Shown in pieces: positions 22,331-36,600 of a DNA stretch of 64,000 nt. Position 1 is the stretch's first letter. Every line of letters starts with the position of its first letter. Source of the stretch: Macrostomum hystrix (lineage: Eukaryota > Platyhelminthes > Macrostomidae); contig CATNEN010000008.1 of the NCBI GenBank assembly GCA_950097015.1, forward strand, positions 3,038,001-3,102,000, written 5' to 3'. The notes below the pieces were generated by a model that saw only the letters and a program-made list of their open reading frames with translations, searched no databases and had not been told where the DNA came from. Both the position numbers and the translations under genes were made by a program.

Positions 22331-24020
22331 TTATTGGTGTTGGTCGGCTGTTATGCCTTGTCTATCCTACCACCTCCCTCCTTCCGCGGATTGGCCAACG
22401 CGTGGGGTGGGGCCTACGCTTTAGACAGTGGGGGGGTTAAGGCTGCGTGCGAGAAAAGGGGTTAAGGCTGCAAACTGACGCCACCTCACAAACCCTTGCC
22501 TCAATTCAACCCCATGATGTCCAGCTTGACCACGACGGAGTCTGAAACCCTCAAACCCAACGCCAGCACCCACAAACACCCAGCCAAGTAAAATGAAAAA
22601 TGCAACTTGAAATTTTGCGCTTCGTGATCAATAATGACTTTCTAGCAATTTAAGCTACAATTCACTTTCAATAGTATACCGTTACAGAATTTGCACTTCT
22701 TTAATTTGAACTGAGTTAGATTTTAACTGAGTAACATTTTTTCTGTATGCATTCTGTATTTTTTATATACATTGTGTGTCGTTTTTTCGAAAACTATTTT
22801 TATCGGCTTATTCTGGTCTAGGAACTATTCTCATTCGGCAGTGGTTGAACATAAGACAGGCTTCTGGGCTTCTAACCTATTGTCAATCTTCATTCCGCCT
22901 TTATCGTAGAGATTATAGCCAGCGTTATAGTAATCTTTATAATTTCAAATAATCAGAAGTATTGACATTGCAATTAGTAGATTTGAGTAATTCCATCAGA
23001 ATAAAGAAGGAAAGGATGCCCGGATGAAAAACTGCCTAAAAATAGGTCATCGGCCTTAGAAGTTCGCTAGCTGAGGTGATTCGAGGCTTGGTTACTACAG
23101 TTCTAACTTATAAAATATGCTTGAAGCCTGTCTATTATCAAGGTTTAAATGTTTTATGAAACAAACATGTTTGTCTATTTATTGTCTTCTACAACAAAAT
23201 TGTAAGCCGAGCCGAGGGGCAAGTGTTGCTTGGAAAACATTCATAGACCCTAAAATTCAATGACTTGTAACCCTGTGCCCTGAGGCATTCTAAATTTTGA
23301 AAGCACTTTCTACGAGTATAATGCAAGCACTATCTTGTGTTCTCCTTTTTCTCAACTTTAATCATGTTTTAGATTTTGGGTGAATTGAAATGAAAAACCT
23401 GAGGTAATAATTGACGGATTGTCCCTAATTAAACACAAAGCCTTGGTCGATATAGGGCTGAAAGGATCATGGGGTCTTTAAGCCCCTGAAAGAATTAGCG
23501 AGTTGGTGTATAATGTGGACACACGTAAGCATTGTGTCCACACCTTGCCATTGTTCTCTGGTCTTATCTTGGTGCCCACCTGGCTTATCCGAGTCCATTT
23601 TATGACAAAGACGTTTTGTTGATGAAATTTCCTGCACTCTGCCAGATGGTTTACTGTGTGATTTCGCACCTCCTGTTAGCGCATTCAACTTCCCGACCAA
23701 CCTTGATCTCACCTCACTGGCAAATTGCGCAATAGCGTGTACAAATGGCACGTTGTGCTTAGCTCGGCATTGAGTTAGTTGATAAGCTGTCTCGTTTTAG
23801 AGCTTTGTTGGGGTTCGAGTTGGTCTTGTGTGTTGTTTTTGCCACCACCTTTATCGTGTTTGCATCATTGCTTTTCTTATCTTTATAAATATTTGTGTAT
23901 GCAAGACAAAAATTGAGCACCAGTTCAGACAACTCTTATTTGCTTCTAGTTTGTTCCTTTCGATCCAATAATCAGGCATCTCTGGCTTTAGTTTAATAGG
24001 TAGAATACCTCCTGTTTCGG
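22331..24020. other. Non-coding intron sequence, nothing firm
   Basis: No supported exon. A weak retropepsin-like string (KHKALVDIG) is encoded near 23430-23460, too short and isolated to call. Confidence 0.4.
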
Positions 24021-24029
24021 ATCATACCA

Positions 24030-26620
24030 ATGCCCACCCACTGCGTCTCATCCCAATGCTCACCCACTGCATCTCATCCCAATGCTCACCCATTGCATCT
24101 CATCCCAATGCTCACCCACTGCACCTCATCCCAATGCTCACCCACTGCATCTCATCCCAATGCTCACTCACTGCATCTCATCCCAATGCCCACCCACTGC
24201 ATCTCATCCCAATGCTCACTCACTGCATCTCATCCCAATGCTCACTCACTGCATCTCATCCCAATGCTCACTCACTGCATCTCATCCCAATGCTCACTCA
24301 CTGCATCTCATCCCAATGCTCACCCACTGCATCTCATCCCAATGCTCACTCACTGCATCTCATCCCAATGCTCACCCACTGCATCTCATCCCAATGCCCA
24401 CCCACTGCATCTCATCCCAATGCCCACCCACTGCATCTCATCCCAATGCTCACTCACTGCATCTCATCCCAATGCCCACCCACTGCATCTCATCCCAATG
24501 CTCACTCACTGCATCTCATCCCAATGCTCACTCACTGCATCTCATCCCAATGCCCACCCACAGCATCTCATCCCAATGCTCACTCACTGCATCTCATCCC
24601 AATGCCCACCCACAGCATCTCATCCCAATGCTCACTCACTGCATCTCATCCCAATGCCCACCCACAGCATCTCATCCCAATGCCCACCCACTGCATCTCA
24701 TCCCAATGCTCACTCACTGCATCTCATCCCAATGCCCACCCACAGCATCTCATCCCAATGCCCACCCACTGCATGTCATCCCAATGGTCTTGCAACCACT
24801 GCATCTCATCCCAATTCCCACCCACTGCATCTCATCCCAATGCCCACCCACTGCATCTCATCCCAATGCTCACTCACTGCATCTCATCCCAATGCCCACC
24901 CACTGCATCTCATCCCAATGCCCACCCACTGCATCTCATCTCAATGCCCACCCACTGCGTCTCATCCCAATGCCCACCCACTGCATCTCATCCCAATGCT
25001 CACTCACTGCATCTCATCCCAATGCTCACTCACTGCATCTCATCCCAATGCTCACTCACTGCATCTCATCCCAATGCCCACCCACTGCATCTCATCCCAA
25101 TGCCCACCCACTGCATCTCATCCCAATGCCCACCCACTGCGTCTCATCTCAATGCCCACCCACTGCATCTCATCTCAATGCTCACCCACTGCATCTCATC
25201 CCAATGCCCACCCACTGCGTCTCATCTCAATGCCCACCCACTGCATCTCATCCCAATGCCCACCCACTGCATCTCATCCCAATGCTCAACCACTGCGTCT
25301 CATCTCAATGCTCACTCACTGCATCTCATCCCAATGCTCACCCACTGCATCTCATCCCAATGCCCACCCACTGCATCTCATCCCAATGCCCACCCACTGC
25401 GTCTCATCTCAATGCCCACCCACTGCATCTCATCCCAATGCCCACCCATTGCATCTCATCCCAATGCTCAACCACTGCGTCTCATCCCAATGCCCACCCA
25501 CTGCATGTCATCCCAATGGTCTTGCAACCACTGCATCTCATCCCAATTCCCACCCACTGCATCTCATCCCAATGCCCACCCACTGCATCTCATCCCAATG
25601 CTCACTCACTGCATCTCATCCCAATGCCCACCCACTGCATCTCATCCCAATGCCCACCCACTGCATCTCATCCCAATGCCCACCCACTGCATCTCATCCC
25701 AATGCCCACCCACTGCGTCTCATCTCAATGCCCACCCACTGCATCTCATCCCAATGCCCACCCACTGCATCTCATCCCAATGCTCAACCACTGCGTCTCA
25801 TCTCAATGCTCACCCACTGCATCTCATCCCAATGCCCACCCACTGCATCTCATCCCAATGCCCACCCACTGCGTCTCATCTCAATGCCCACCCACTGCAT
25901 CTCATCCCAATGCCCACCCACTGCATCTCATCCCAATGCTCAACCACTGCGTCTCATCTCAATGCTCACTCACTGCATCTCATCCCAATGCTCACCCACT
26001 GCATCTCATCCCAATGCCCACCCACTGCATCTCATCCCAATGCCCACCCACTGCGTCTCATCTCAATGCCCACCCACTGCATCTCATCCCAATGCCCACC
26101 CATTGCATCTCATCCCAATGCTCAACCACTGCGTCTCATCTCAATGCTCACCCACTGCATCTCATCCCAATGCCCACCCACTGCATCTCATCCCAATGCC
26201 CACCCACTGCATCTCATCCCAATGCCCACCCACTGCGTCTCATCTCAATGCCCACCCACTGCATCTCATCCCAATGCCCACCCACTGCATCTCATCCCAA
26301 TGCCCACCCACTGCATCTCATCCCAATGCTCACTCACTACATCTCATCCCAATGCCCACCCACTGCATCTCATCCCAATGCTCACCCACTGCATCTCATC
26401 CCAATGCTCACTCACTGCATCTCATCCCAATGCTCACCCACTGCATCTCATCCCAATGCTCAACCACTGCAGCTCATCCCAATGCCCACCCACTGCATCT
26501 CATCCCAATGACCGACCACTGCGTCTCATTCCAATACTCACCCACAGCATCTCATCCCAATGCTCACCCATTGCATCTCATCCCGATTCCTAGCCACTGC
26601 CTCTCATCCCAATCATTGAA
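24030..26620. repeat. 26-bp minisatellite, 2.6 kb
   Basis: About 100 copies of a 26-base unit containing cactgcatctcatcccaatg plus cccacc or ctcact. The unit length is not a multiple of three and contains no stop, so all three forward frames stay open for more than 800 codons each. A rare variant with ggtcttgcaacc at 24786 recurs at 25518 in the same local context, so the array grew by large block duplications. It lies within the large intron before the exon at 26834. Confidence 0.97.
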
Positions 26621-26833
26621 TCCATAAAGTCCGAGAAATTCATATTAAACTTTTCTTTTTTACTCATCTTCAATTACTTTAATTTATGATTATGATTTAT
26701 GATCAAGTGATAAATAAGTGATCCCAGTTTGTTTTCCAAGGTTATCCCAAATCCCAGTTTCCTGTCCCTGATCCAAAGTTTTCCCGAGTTCTAATTCCGG
26801 CCTGGGGATTTTCACATTCGCCGCCCTCCGCAG

Positions 26834-27256
26834 AAGCTGAACCGGCGCCAGAAAGCCTACGAAGTCATTCGCGACAGTCTCGACCCTGCCGCACGCGAAC
26901 GTCACGAGCGCGTCCTGACGCGAGACTACACCTCCTCGGACGAGGAGGACGGGGCTTCACCGGCCGGATCGCTGCGAGTCCGCCGACTGGCCTGGGAGTC
27001 TGACGACCTGCGCCGGATGAAGCGCGGCCTGGACCAGGTGTTTCGGACACGGCTAGCCGACGACAGGCAGCGCGCCGAGATGGATCGGCTACGGCGAGGC
27101 GACGGCGAAGGAGACGGCGATGGCGAGGATAGCCGCGGCGGCATCTGTAGCACTCGCGGACCGCCCAGCGATTGTCCGGACTGGGCGATGAGGCCAGCAG
27201 GAGATGGCGGTGGCAGCTACCGTGTCGGCGGTAATAGCTCAGTGCTGACTGGCTGA
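26834..27256 (+). CDS. Unknown protein, last exon
   Basis: 140 codons plus TGA, starting in phase 0 after acceptor cctccgcag. It encodes KLNRRQKAYEVIRDSLDPAA, then a basic-acidic segment with YTSSDEEDG, then VRRLAWESDDLRRMKRGLDQ and a Gly/Asp/Ser-rich tail. The order DYxSSDEE then hydrophobic-W-S-x-x-L-x-x-L resembles a poorly characterised C-terminal domain of C14orf93-like proteins, from memory and at low confidence. It joins in phase with 19956 (SAEWK-KLNRRQ) and has the same GC codon bias, supporting a single gene of at least 337 residues with a very long repeat-filled intron. Confidence 0.65.
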   Translation, partial: KLNRRQKAYEVIRDSLDPAARERHERVLTRDYTSSDEEDGASPAGSLRVRRLAWESDDLRRMKRGLDQVFRTRLADDRQRAEMDRLRRGDGEGDGDGEDSRGGICSTRGPPSDCPDWAMRPAGDGGGSYRVGGNSSVLTG

Positions 27257-28808
27257 GTCCAGTGAGGTTCAGAGGCATGACATCACTATCATGTTGGGTC
27301 GGCTCACTTTCGTCCATTGCTTTGTACTTTTTAGTTTAACTGTTCTTTTTTGTAGCTGATTTCCAGCAATCTTATAAGCATTTTATTCCGTATTTTCTAA
27401 TCCCTATATCTAACGAATCTATTCCCATCTCTATCTAAGAATCCCTACTTTTCCCAACAAGCAAAAAATCCAAATATACCCATTTCAAACCTTAAATCCA
27501 AAATACGAGTTTACATATCTAACATAATAATTGCAGGAGGGTACAGTAGACCTGCAGCCAGCGATGAGGCAACTTTGCCAATTCCGCTGAATTCTTAGTA
27601 CACACGCACACAGATACCGTACATATAAGCAGGCACACGCTCACACAGGTGTGTACATCTGCACTGACTTTCTCATCGTCAGGCTGTGTACACTTTCACT
27701 ATAAACTTTTAATAATGTCCATATCTAACTTGAAATCCTAACTATTCCCATGTTTATATTACCAATTATATAAGTCCCAACTATGCCTATCTCAGATTCT
27801 GAAATCCCAGCTTTGATGGATATCTCAGTCTTAAAATGACTGCCCTCTCTCCTCCCCCCTCTCTTTTTCATGTAAACTTACCGAAAATCGCAAAGTCCCA
27901 CATCCACTAGCTTTTAAAATATCAATTTCCCAAAACTACACCTTCTAAATCCCAGCTTATCTAAGCTAAGTTTCCCAATTGCTAGCATTATTATTAGAAT
28001 CCCTAGCCGGTAATTCTAGTCTCTTTAGAAACCGACTTACACCATCTGTTGCTATCTAGCTGAATATAAAAAAATGCTGGATTAATTTCACTATCACTCC
28101 ATAGGATTTGTACAGTAGCAATCGGCAGTTGTTTTTCAAGCCATATTTAAGTACCGAGATGTTCGGCATTTAGACTCGACCGAGTTTCGCTCGTCAATGC
28201 ATCTCGTTTGCTAATTTCCTTAAGGTTAGTACAGAAATTTAGTCTTCTATATGTAATGCAGTTTGAGCTCTTTAATGTTGGGCAATTTGTAAATGCCTTT
28301 GTGTCGAATAATAGTTCACCTTATTGTAATGTGCCATATCGCTAATCGAATAATCTGTATGGCAATTGCTTATACGAGTATATTGCATTACATAAATTGT
28401 GTTCATTCTAATAATTTTCAAATTTATGTATGTCTATGTTACTATAACGCCATGTTTTTTATCAGAATTATTTTACTGTTATATTTATTGTGCCCTTTTG
28501 TTTGCTGTGTAATACAATCAATCACAAGCCATTTGAAGCGTTAATCCTAGCTTCGTCTGAAAATCGAAGGAATTCAGTTTGTTTTCGCATGTTTTTTATT
28601 GCCGCTGTGTACCTATGCACTGACTTTCTCATATTTGAGCAGTGAGTGAGTGTACTATCGCCTATCGCTGTACCTTGGGTATTGAGCCTCATGGGCGTAA
28701 ATTGCACGACAAGCCGCTGAACTTCAGTAGGTCTCGCAGAGGATTCAGCAAAACTTGTTAAGTGCTTATTAAGAAGATGTGAAATTAAATGTACAAATAC
28801 AATATTAG
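27257..28808. other. Non-coding spacer left of the Helitron
   Basis: AT-rich with scattered aatccca words. Two short segments, 27655-27690 and 28610-28640, share tgcactgactttctcat. The first also carries tctcatcgtcaggc, found inverted near 10548, so both may be SINE-tail remnants in reverse orientation. No gene. Confidence 0.45.
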
Positions 28809-28814
28809 ACTAGT

Positions 28815-28851
28815 AAGTAAGAAGACTGCAGTCTTTTACGTGGGGGCGAAC
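28815..28851 (-). repeat. Helitron 3' terminus: hairpin plus subterminal inverted repeat (copy 1)
   Basis: Palindrome aagactgcagtctt at 28822-28835, then gggggcgaac at 28842-28851, the inverse of the 5' tip (gttcgccccc at 41497-41506). Identical in copy 2 at 41521-41534 and 41541-41550. In this transposon class the 3' hairpin acts as the rolling-circle terminator. Confidence 0.75.
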
Positions 28852-30641
28852 ATAAAGGGATTTCTACTCACTGCTATATTCTTTCCTGCATTTAGATGCA
28901 CAAAAAATGCACAAATTGAATATGCACTTGTTTTAATAAAAGATATTCAAAAATCTCGACGCAAGCCTTTCTGCAAGGCGGTCGTTTTATCAATGAAAAG
29001 AGAAATATCTTTCTCTGAATTGAACCTTTCCCTTTAGGCTCGAATTTAACAAATGTATTCGCGAAAACCAGTGAAGGAACTATGGGTGAATAGAGAAAGA
29101 AAGGTGGCATATGATATAAACAGCATAGTAAAGCATATTTCCCCTTAAATCGCAATTCGCCGTAGAAACAGCTCAAACAGAGGAACAAAATGCTCAATAA
29201 AAGAGTCAAAATCGTTTGGAAGCATTTAGAAGCTATATGGCTGCCTTGTGCCTCTAATCATACACACAACTGCAGTAAACTATGCCAATTTCAAGTTACA
29301 CCACTACACTGCAATTGACGAAACAATGCAACAACTGGACTGCAATCAAGGCAACAATTCAACAAGCGGAGTGCAATCAATGGAATGATTCAACCACTGA
29401 AGTACAATCAAAGCAATTAAATGCAAAAAATGCAAATGGCGCAGCAACATACTCGTATTAATTGCAATCTAAGCAAACGAATGCAACTGACATGTCAACA
29501 AAGGAACGTACGATATGAAATGCAAACAAGCCAGCCATTATTGTTGTTAAAACGAATCCCCCGAAGTACTGGGGCGCGGGTCAGTTCCGAGGAACTCTGC
29601 CGCTTTATTTTTTAATATATTTAATTGGAATTTATTAAAAATATACACGCAATTCGATTTAGATTATTTTATACGAATATTGAAAATAAAAATGAAACAT
29701 AAAACAATAATTCAATATTTGGCAATATTTGGGCACGCATTGGGAGATAAAAGGGAGAACTATACAGGGGGAATCCCGCACAAAGAAGGGATCTAATAAA
29801 AAAGGGAAATCTAAAAGGCATGCATGCAAGATATTAGCCAGCCATTTATTAAACTTGAATGAAATTTCAAATTACTGCATGCAACTGGAATACAATCAGC
29901 GAAATTTACATTATTAAAAAGCAATTCGATTACTTGAAAAGTGGAGGCTATATACACAGCATACAAACAGCAATTAAATGCAATTTACTGCGGACAAACA
30001 ATTAACAATACGGAACATATTAACAAGTTGCATAAATTGTTATCCATTTATTATACGGCAAAATGGCCGTAGCCAATGGTTCTGTTTTTTGCAATAGCAC
30101 TACCAAAGATAAATAAACTATAAGGACAACGCAATTATTGCAATGGCAAGTTGCAATAATGCATAATACCAAGAAACAAGCCTTCTATAAACATCATTCT
30201 ATAGACAAGAGTCCTATCCTTTATTGGTACATTTTTGGCACTGAATACGGAGATGCAGCTGCTTTGGGAACAGCCGCATTTCAATAAATAAGGGGGTGAG
30301 ACAATCTTTTCTAGGGTTGCAGGGCTAACATTTACAGGCTTAACATTACTTAGCTTAGCTTAGCCTACTTAACATAGCTTACTAAATTCCAATGACATTT
30401 GCCACATTCTCCTATAAAATAGGTCAAACATTTCCATGCCTAAGCCAGACACCCAATTACTGAGTAATCCCATCGTGTGCCAATGCTACAACAAAATAGA
30501 GGTAATTTTTTATATTACACTGTGTCCCTAGCAGTTCTTTCGTCGCACTGGCGGCCGACCGACCACGGCAACGCTGGGCACACTGACCCAACTAGCACAC
30601 CTGCCAGGGAATCACATGTCCACAAAACATGAAATGCGAAT

Positions 30642-33600
30642 CTACGGCTCGCTAACGACAGCCTCGTCCGCCCGGCCCTTCTGGGTATCTTCCCGGCCAA
30701 CAGCTGCGGAATCAGGCACAGCCATTTTCAGCAAACGCTCTTGCTCAAACAGCTTTAATCGCACTGACTGAGAATCGCACAGTTTCTGGTAGTGCGAATA
30801 GTCGCATGAACTCACCCGGAGGTCAGCAAGACCACGCACGCGACTAAGCCCGGTGTAAAAGAGGCCTGGCGTCTGCTTTCGCCGCCCACCAGACCCACTA
30901 AGGTCCACGTACGCCTTCCGGAGTGTCAAACCCTGCGACTTGTGCACGGTGATCGCCCAGGCCAGCTTCAACGGCAGCTGCGTGCGAGACACGCTCAGTT
31001 CCCCGTCAGACCAGCTCGCCGTCAGAGGCAGAATCGGCACCACTCCACCGGCGTCACAGTACGATAGATATGCATCACCGGCAGGTGGCCGACAATAGCC
31101 CGGTCCGGTGTAGTCTTCGAACTCAACCCAGACACACTCGGGAACAGCCGGCGAAGACACCCCCGGTGGGAAACAGATGCCCTGCACAATGCCGATTGAC
31201 CCGTTGACCAGGCCACAGGCCACGGAGAGGTTACGCGTCAGCATCACACGACAGCCGACAGCCAGGTAGACGCGCATTGCGAGGCCCGACTCCGAGTCGG
31301 CCGATTCACCGACGGCACCAGCGCCCTTGCAGAGGGCGTTAACCGTGCAGACTGGATTCTCATGGCTGGCAAGCTGGCCCAAGCGGTAGCAATTCTCCTC
31401 GTGAACCGCGGCATTTGTCGAGTACAGATGCGTACAATCCTCGAATCCGTCGCCAAGTGTCTCAGGCACCATCACACGGCATTTCATAATCAGGCTGAAA
31501 TCTTCCATTCTCGCCCGTCCTTCGCGAATTGCCTGCAGGACGTCCGCATAGCGCTGGTCTCCGGCCTGGCGTACCTGAGTAAATGGAGAGAGAGAGAAAA
31601 ATTTGATACAAAATGTATCGATAAATACAGTACATTACGCATTTATCGCATAGTTCACTGTAAACAAAGTAAATACTGAAACAATAAAAACATCAACTGC
31701 AAATAGTAATTCAGCCCACTACTCACTAGCTCGTTGAGGTGAACGACCCTCTTAAAGGACCGGTACGCCAGCCAGCCACGCGTCAGCAGGTTCCGTTTCA
31801 CACCGACGGAACTGGAAGCGTCCTTGCACTTCGGTGTGTTTTCGCTATTCACGTACATCGCAGTGTCCATCACGGGCGGCAGTTGAAACAAATCGCCAAC
31901 CAGGATGACAGACAGGCCACCGAAGTACTCTTCGCGTCGGCCGGGAAAAGCCTGTCGCAGCCGCGCATCCACCATGGCAAGGGTTCTCTGGCCGACCATG
32001 CTGAATTCGTCCACAATAGCATATCGCACAGCTTGCCATTCCGATTGCAACTTGCCCAGCACAACAGAGCCTTCTGGCAGCTCCGCAAACGTCCTCTTGG
32101 TACCGAGTCGCAGCGCCGAATGCAAAGTCTGGCCAGAAATGTTGTGAGCAGCCACACCCGTAGGCGCCATCACTTTGCAGGCCTCACCAAGAAGCTGCCG
32201 AATCAGATGAATGACAAAACTTTTGCCCGTTCCAGCGCTGCCGTACAAAATCACCAACAGCGGTTCACGCGAAGCCACTCCACCAGCGGCGCAGTTGCCA
32301 CCAGCAGAGTAATGCTCCGAAACCATGTCAAACAGTTACCGCTGCCGTGCATTCAGGCCACTCGTGTCCACCGGGGCCTCCTGCTGCTGCCGCTGCACCG
32401 CCGGACCCTTGCAGGCACGAAAGTACTCATGCAGAGCCTTTGCATCCACAATGCCCGGAAACTTGCTAGCAGAAGCGCTCCAGTCAAAGTTTGCCGGCAC
32501 AGGCGGCAGTTGATCCTCCGGCCGTTTAAACTGTTCCGCTGCCGTCTGCCGCGCCCCCAACATGGCCATCCAATCCTCCTGCATATTGTCGGGCCGGCTC
32601 GCGCCAACCACCGATTCCGCTTGCGCCGCTGTCATATCCGGCAATTCGTTCACCTGCACAGCCACTACAGGGTCATCGGCCTCGTCCCGCTGCAACTCGC
32701 CAAGATGGCGAAATCGCAGGGGGCAACTGTCGGCCGGCAGCGCGTCAAATGCCTCGCGCCACGTAGCGTGCGTGCCCTTGGCAGCCTCCACGGTACGCCA
32801 AGACGAATACAACAGCACCTGCTGCTTAAAGTATTCCTCGCGTCGCTCCTCTAACGTATTGTTTGGCCGCAGACCTGGACTGACCACCACTATAGCCTTC
32901 CGTTCTCTCGGCCTCCAGCCGCGGCCGTTTATCCCAGCAGCCTCCCAGTTGCTAAAGAACGCGTGCATGCTGACCGTCTCCAGCTGTTTAGGCCGCTGTG
33001 TGTACTTGTCCAGGCTATTGCGGCAGGAGCCTTGTCGCTCAATCATCCGCATGTCATCCGTCCGGACGTACGCAAATGTCCGGCTGCACTTGTACATTGG
33101 CTGTTGAAGCAGCAAACGGCACACCTCCTGGGCGGAATAGTCCCGGGCAGCAATTGTTGCCATCAAATGCTGCTGCACTACCCGCTTGGCCGTGTCCATC
33201 CTCTGCCTCTCGTCGGCAGCGACTGTGCCCCGCTTGGCCTCTTCCGCTGCCAGCCGGTCAAACAGTGTCTGCAGATGACCGGAGCGCACCTCTCCCTTGC
33301 TAGCGTATTTCACCAGGTAGCGGATTATATTCTTTGCCGAGGAAATCAGCTGCATATCAATGTTGGCACGCCACAGGCAGAGTATCTGCGGATTGTAGGA
33401 GCACCTCTGCGTCTCGTCGCAGAGGTCGTCGTTCCTCTGCGTCTCCACACTGAGGTGCAACCGGGACAACCGTTTTACTTCCGTGCGGTCCCGCAACTCC
33501 TTCGGATATTTGTACCGACACTCCTGCTTGCCCCCCTTCAGGGTACGAAGGCATCGATCGCCGCACTTGCTGTGCCGTTCAATAAGGTGACCCAGCGCCT

Positions 33601-36600
33601 GTAGATCCACCCGGTTGTTCGTAATCTCCTCGGGTGCCAGCTTCGAGGGATGCACCGAAATGCCATCCCCATTGGCGATTAGGCCTCCAGTCTCGGAGCC
33701 GTCCAGCGCAGTATTCCAGCTGCAGACATACCTGTCCACGTAGGCGCGTATATTGTCCACCGTCACATTCGCTTCAGTCACATCCAGGCCATCCGGCATC
33801 CAGACGAAACCGTGCACGTGGGGACTACCGCGGCTCTGATATTCAATACGGAACCAGAAATCTTTCACGCCCCAGTGTTCAACCAGAAAGCGACGCAAAA
33901 ATACTTCGAACCGGGTCCAAAATAGTGTATCTCCAATCGCCGGATCACTCTGCAGCCTCTTCAGCAGGTCGGCTTCTTCGCCGGCATCCATCATCTGCCA
34001 GGCGGCACGCAGTTCCGGCCAGTGCGTATCAGCCGCCGACAGGGTCAGAAAGAACTGCGGCAAGCCCAGTAGCATTATCAGGCCCTCGAGCTGCCGCCGC
34101 TTGCTCTCCCAGTAGATTTGCGTGCCTCGCAAATGCATTCCTCTGGCAATCACACTTGCCATGGCGGCCGGATCCTTGAGCTTTTCGCGCATCTCTGCTG
34201 CGTTCAGCTTGCCAATGCCACTGTGCTTCACGAATAACCGGCCCAGTGCCAATGCTCGCCAGCGCATCACCAAATTCTCAATGAAAAATCGAAAACGTGG
34301 ATCCAACCGAAATCTCGGACAACTGTACTGCATCAGATGTCTTGCGTAGTCGCCAATCTGTATCGTATGCTCCCGGGGCATTTTGTACTCGCCACTACCG
34401 TCGGGAAACAGATGCGGAAAGGCCAAGGTAAACAGGCTCTCCTGTTGAAACTCGTTCACCGGCTTACGGCCCACTGTGGGCCATGGCAATTTCTGTTCAA
34501 GCAGTTTCCTTCGAAATGCTTCATCCAGCAGACGAAACGGCGTCTCCATCAGGCCACTAAGCGTTTCCTGTGCAATAGCGTCCTCGATATCCTGTTTGTT
34601 TGCGCGTTCTAGCGCAGCCTTTTCGGCCGCCTCCATTGTCACTCCCTCGGGCAACTCGGATTCGTGCATCTCGCACAAATCTTTCATCGGCCCGTCAACA
34701 GGCAACTCGCTCAGCGCCACGCGGTCCAGCGTAACGGCATACTCCCGAAAGTACGCATTGTGCTTCAGCAGGTAATTCATGGCTTTCAGCACCTTATCCC
34801 GACGAACACGCAGGTTACTCAACGGCGGACCGCCCAGCGATTGCCTCTCACTGCTCCCTCGCTTGCCCTGGAACATCAGGACGACGGGTAGAGTTTTGCG
34901 CGGCAACTCTCTTACAATGTCCGCCTGGTCTTGTGGAAATATTATGCCATGACCACGACTGCACAGCTGTCCTTGTGGAAACAATCGATACACCATCATG
35001 ACACACAACACAGGAGAGATTAGCATCTGTTCTGTCACTGTCAAATCTCGCAATTCCTCCGGCTGCTCACACGGGTTCGCATTATTCTCATCGCTGAATA
35101 GCTTCGGCACGTGTTGATCCTTAATACACCGCTGACAGACCTTGTCATCAGCATTTCGGTAAAACACACCGGGAAACTGTTCCTTGCAGACCCGGCACTT
35201 TCGCAGATTCGTCACAGCAGCGATCGTCTCTTGGTAGCATTCCTTCCGAATATTAAGGAATTGTTCCGTGAAACTATTGCGCAGTACTGCAGGCAGTGAC
35301 AGATCGCCTTCGTTGACAACCAACTCCTCGATACAGTCAGGTACAGCAGCCTCTTGCCGCTGATTCTCCTGGCTTGTCCGTTCAGTCGCATCTGTCGCCT
35401 GATCGGCGCTCGGAAACAGAATCTTCCGCCGGGCAGATGATTTCGGCTTCGTTGTGCCCTCAGCTGTCCGTGCTCCACCCTGCTGAGCTGAATCATCAGC
35501 TGAAGCAGCGCCACTGTTTCTAGCAGAAATAGCAGACTTTGCAGCCGGTGAATCCACACCGCCATAAACGACGCCTCGAACTTTCCTTGGAGAACGTCGA
35601 ACACCGCCAACAGACCCAGTAGCAGACTGACTGTCGCTCTCTCCGCCGCTCTCTGACACCGTTGTCGGGTCTCGCTGCCTTCGCTTCCTAGGTGACGACG
35701 GCTCTGCAGCGCCAGAGGTCGCAGTCTCAGAATGTACACAGCTGCCGCTCTCTGCGTCTGATAAGTCCAAGTCAACATTACAAGCTGCTAGAATTGGCCT
35801 CGAATCCTCGGCAGTCAACTCAGCAGCCTCGCCATCAGTCATCAGAGGCTTCTTCAGGGGGGATCGGTGTGCCGCCGTGTTACTATCGGGCGAGCCAGCA
35901 CTGCTTGCTGTACGCTTTTTTGGTGACCCAACTGACGCATTTGACGTCACTTCTTGCTTTTTCACAGGGCGAGAGTCCAGCTTTCTTGGCCTTCCCCGGC
36001 CTCGAACCTTGCTGCTCGCGACGGGCAAGCATTCGTGAACAACTGGCGCCGCAGGCGGCGGCATCAAGTGTCGGTCTTCAGCTACCACCGTCAGAGCACT
36101 GTAGTGCTCGTTCACCAGCTGCAGACGCACGGTAGCAGCAGGTTTGCCTTTGCACGGGCAATACTGCAGCCGAACACCATTTGGGCCATAGATATAAATT
36201 TCCACTCCCAATATGTAACCGACAACAGGAGGAATTTCGTCAGGAACGTCTTGTCCTTCCGTAAAGCAGTTCAAAAGAATATTGTCAATGTCCCCAAAAA
36301 TGCGACCATCCTTGTGCCATTCACTCAGCATAGCATATGCCTCGGTAGCTACTCGTTCTCGCAGGTTTACGAAGTTCGTCTCCAACGGCGTACCTAGCAG
36401 CTGTTGACACACTGCATGGAAGAAACAATTGCCGTCTCCATCAATTCGGATAACGCGGCAATCTTCCCATGGGATCCACGTTGGCTCTGAATCTCCGTTC
36501 AAATTCGGCACCAGTTCAGCAGCTGCAGCCACTTGTACGCCTGATAAATAGGTACATATGTTATCGGCGCAATGTAGGCGACTTGCTTTGACTTAGCGGC

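Noticed and set aside
23413-23500. Retrotransposon protease-like string (KHKALVDIGLKGS)
   Set aside because: Only about twenty residues with weak resemblance, frame broken soon after, and no reverse transcriptase or integrase nearby.
24030-26627. Three overlapping reading frames of 809-865 codons on the + strand
   Set aside because: They are products of a stop-free 26-bp tandem repeat with no start context, no composition bias of a real protein and equal openness in all three frames.
31739-32854. A 371-codon + strand frame in the Helitron (and its copy at 44438-45553)
   Set aside because: It is antisense to the RepHel gene, whose domains are unmistakable on the - strand.
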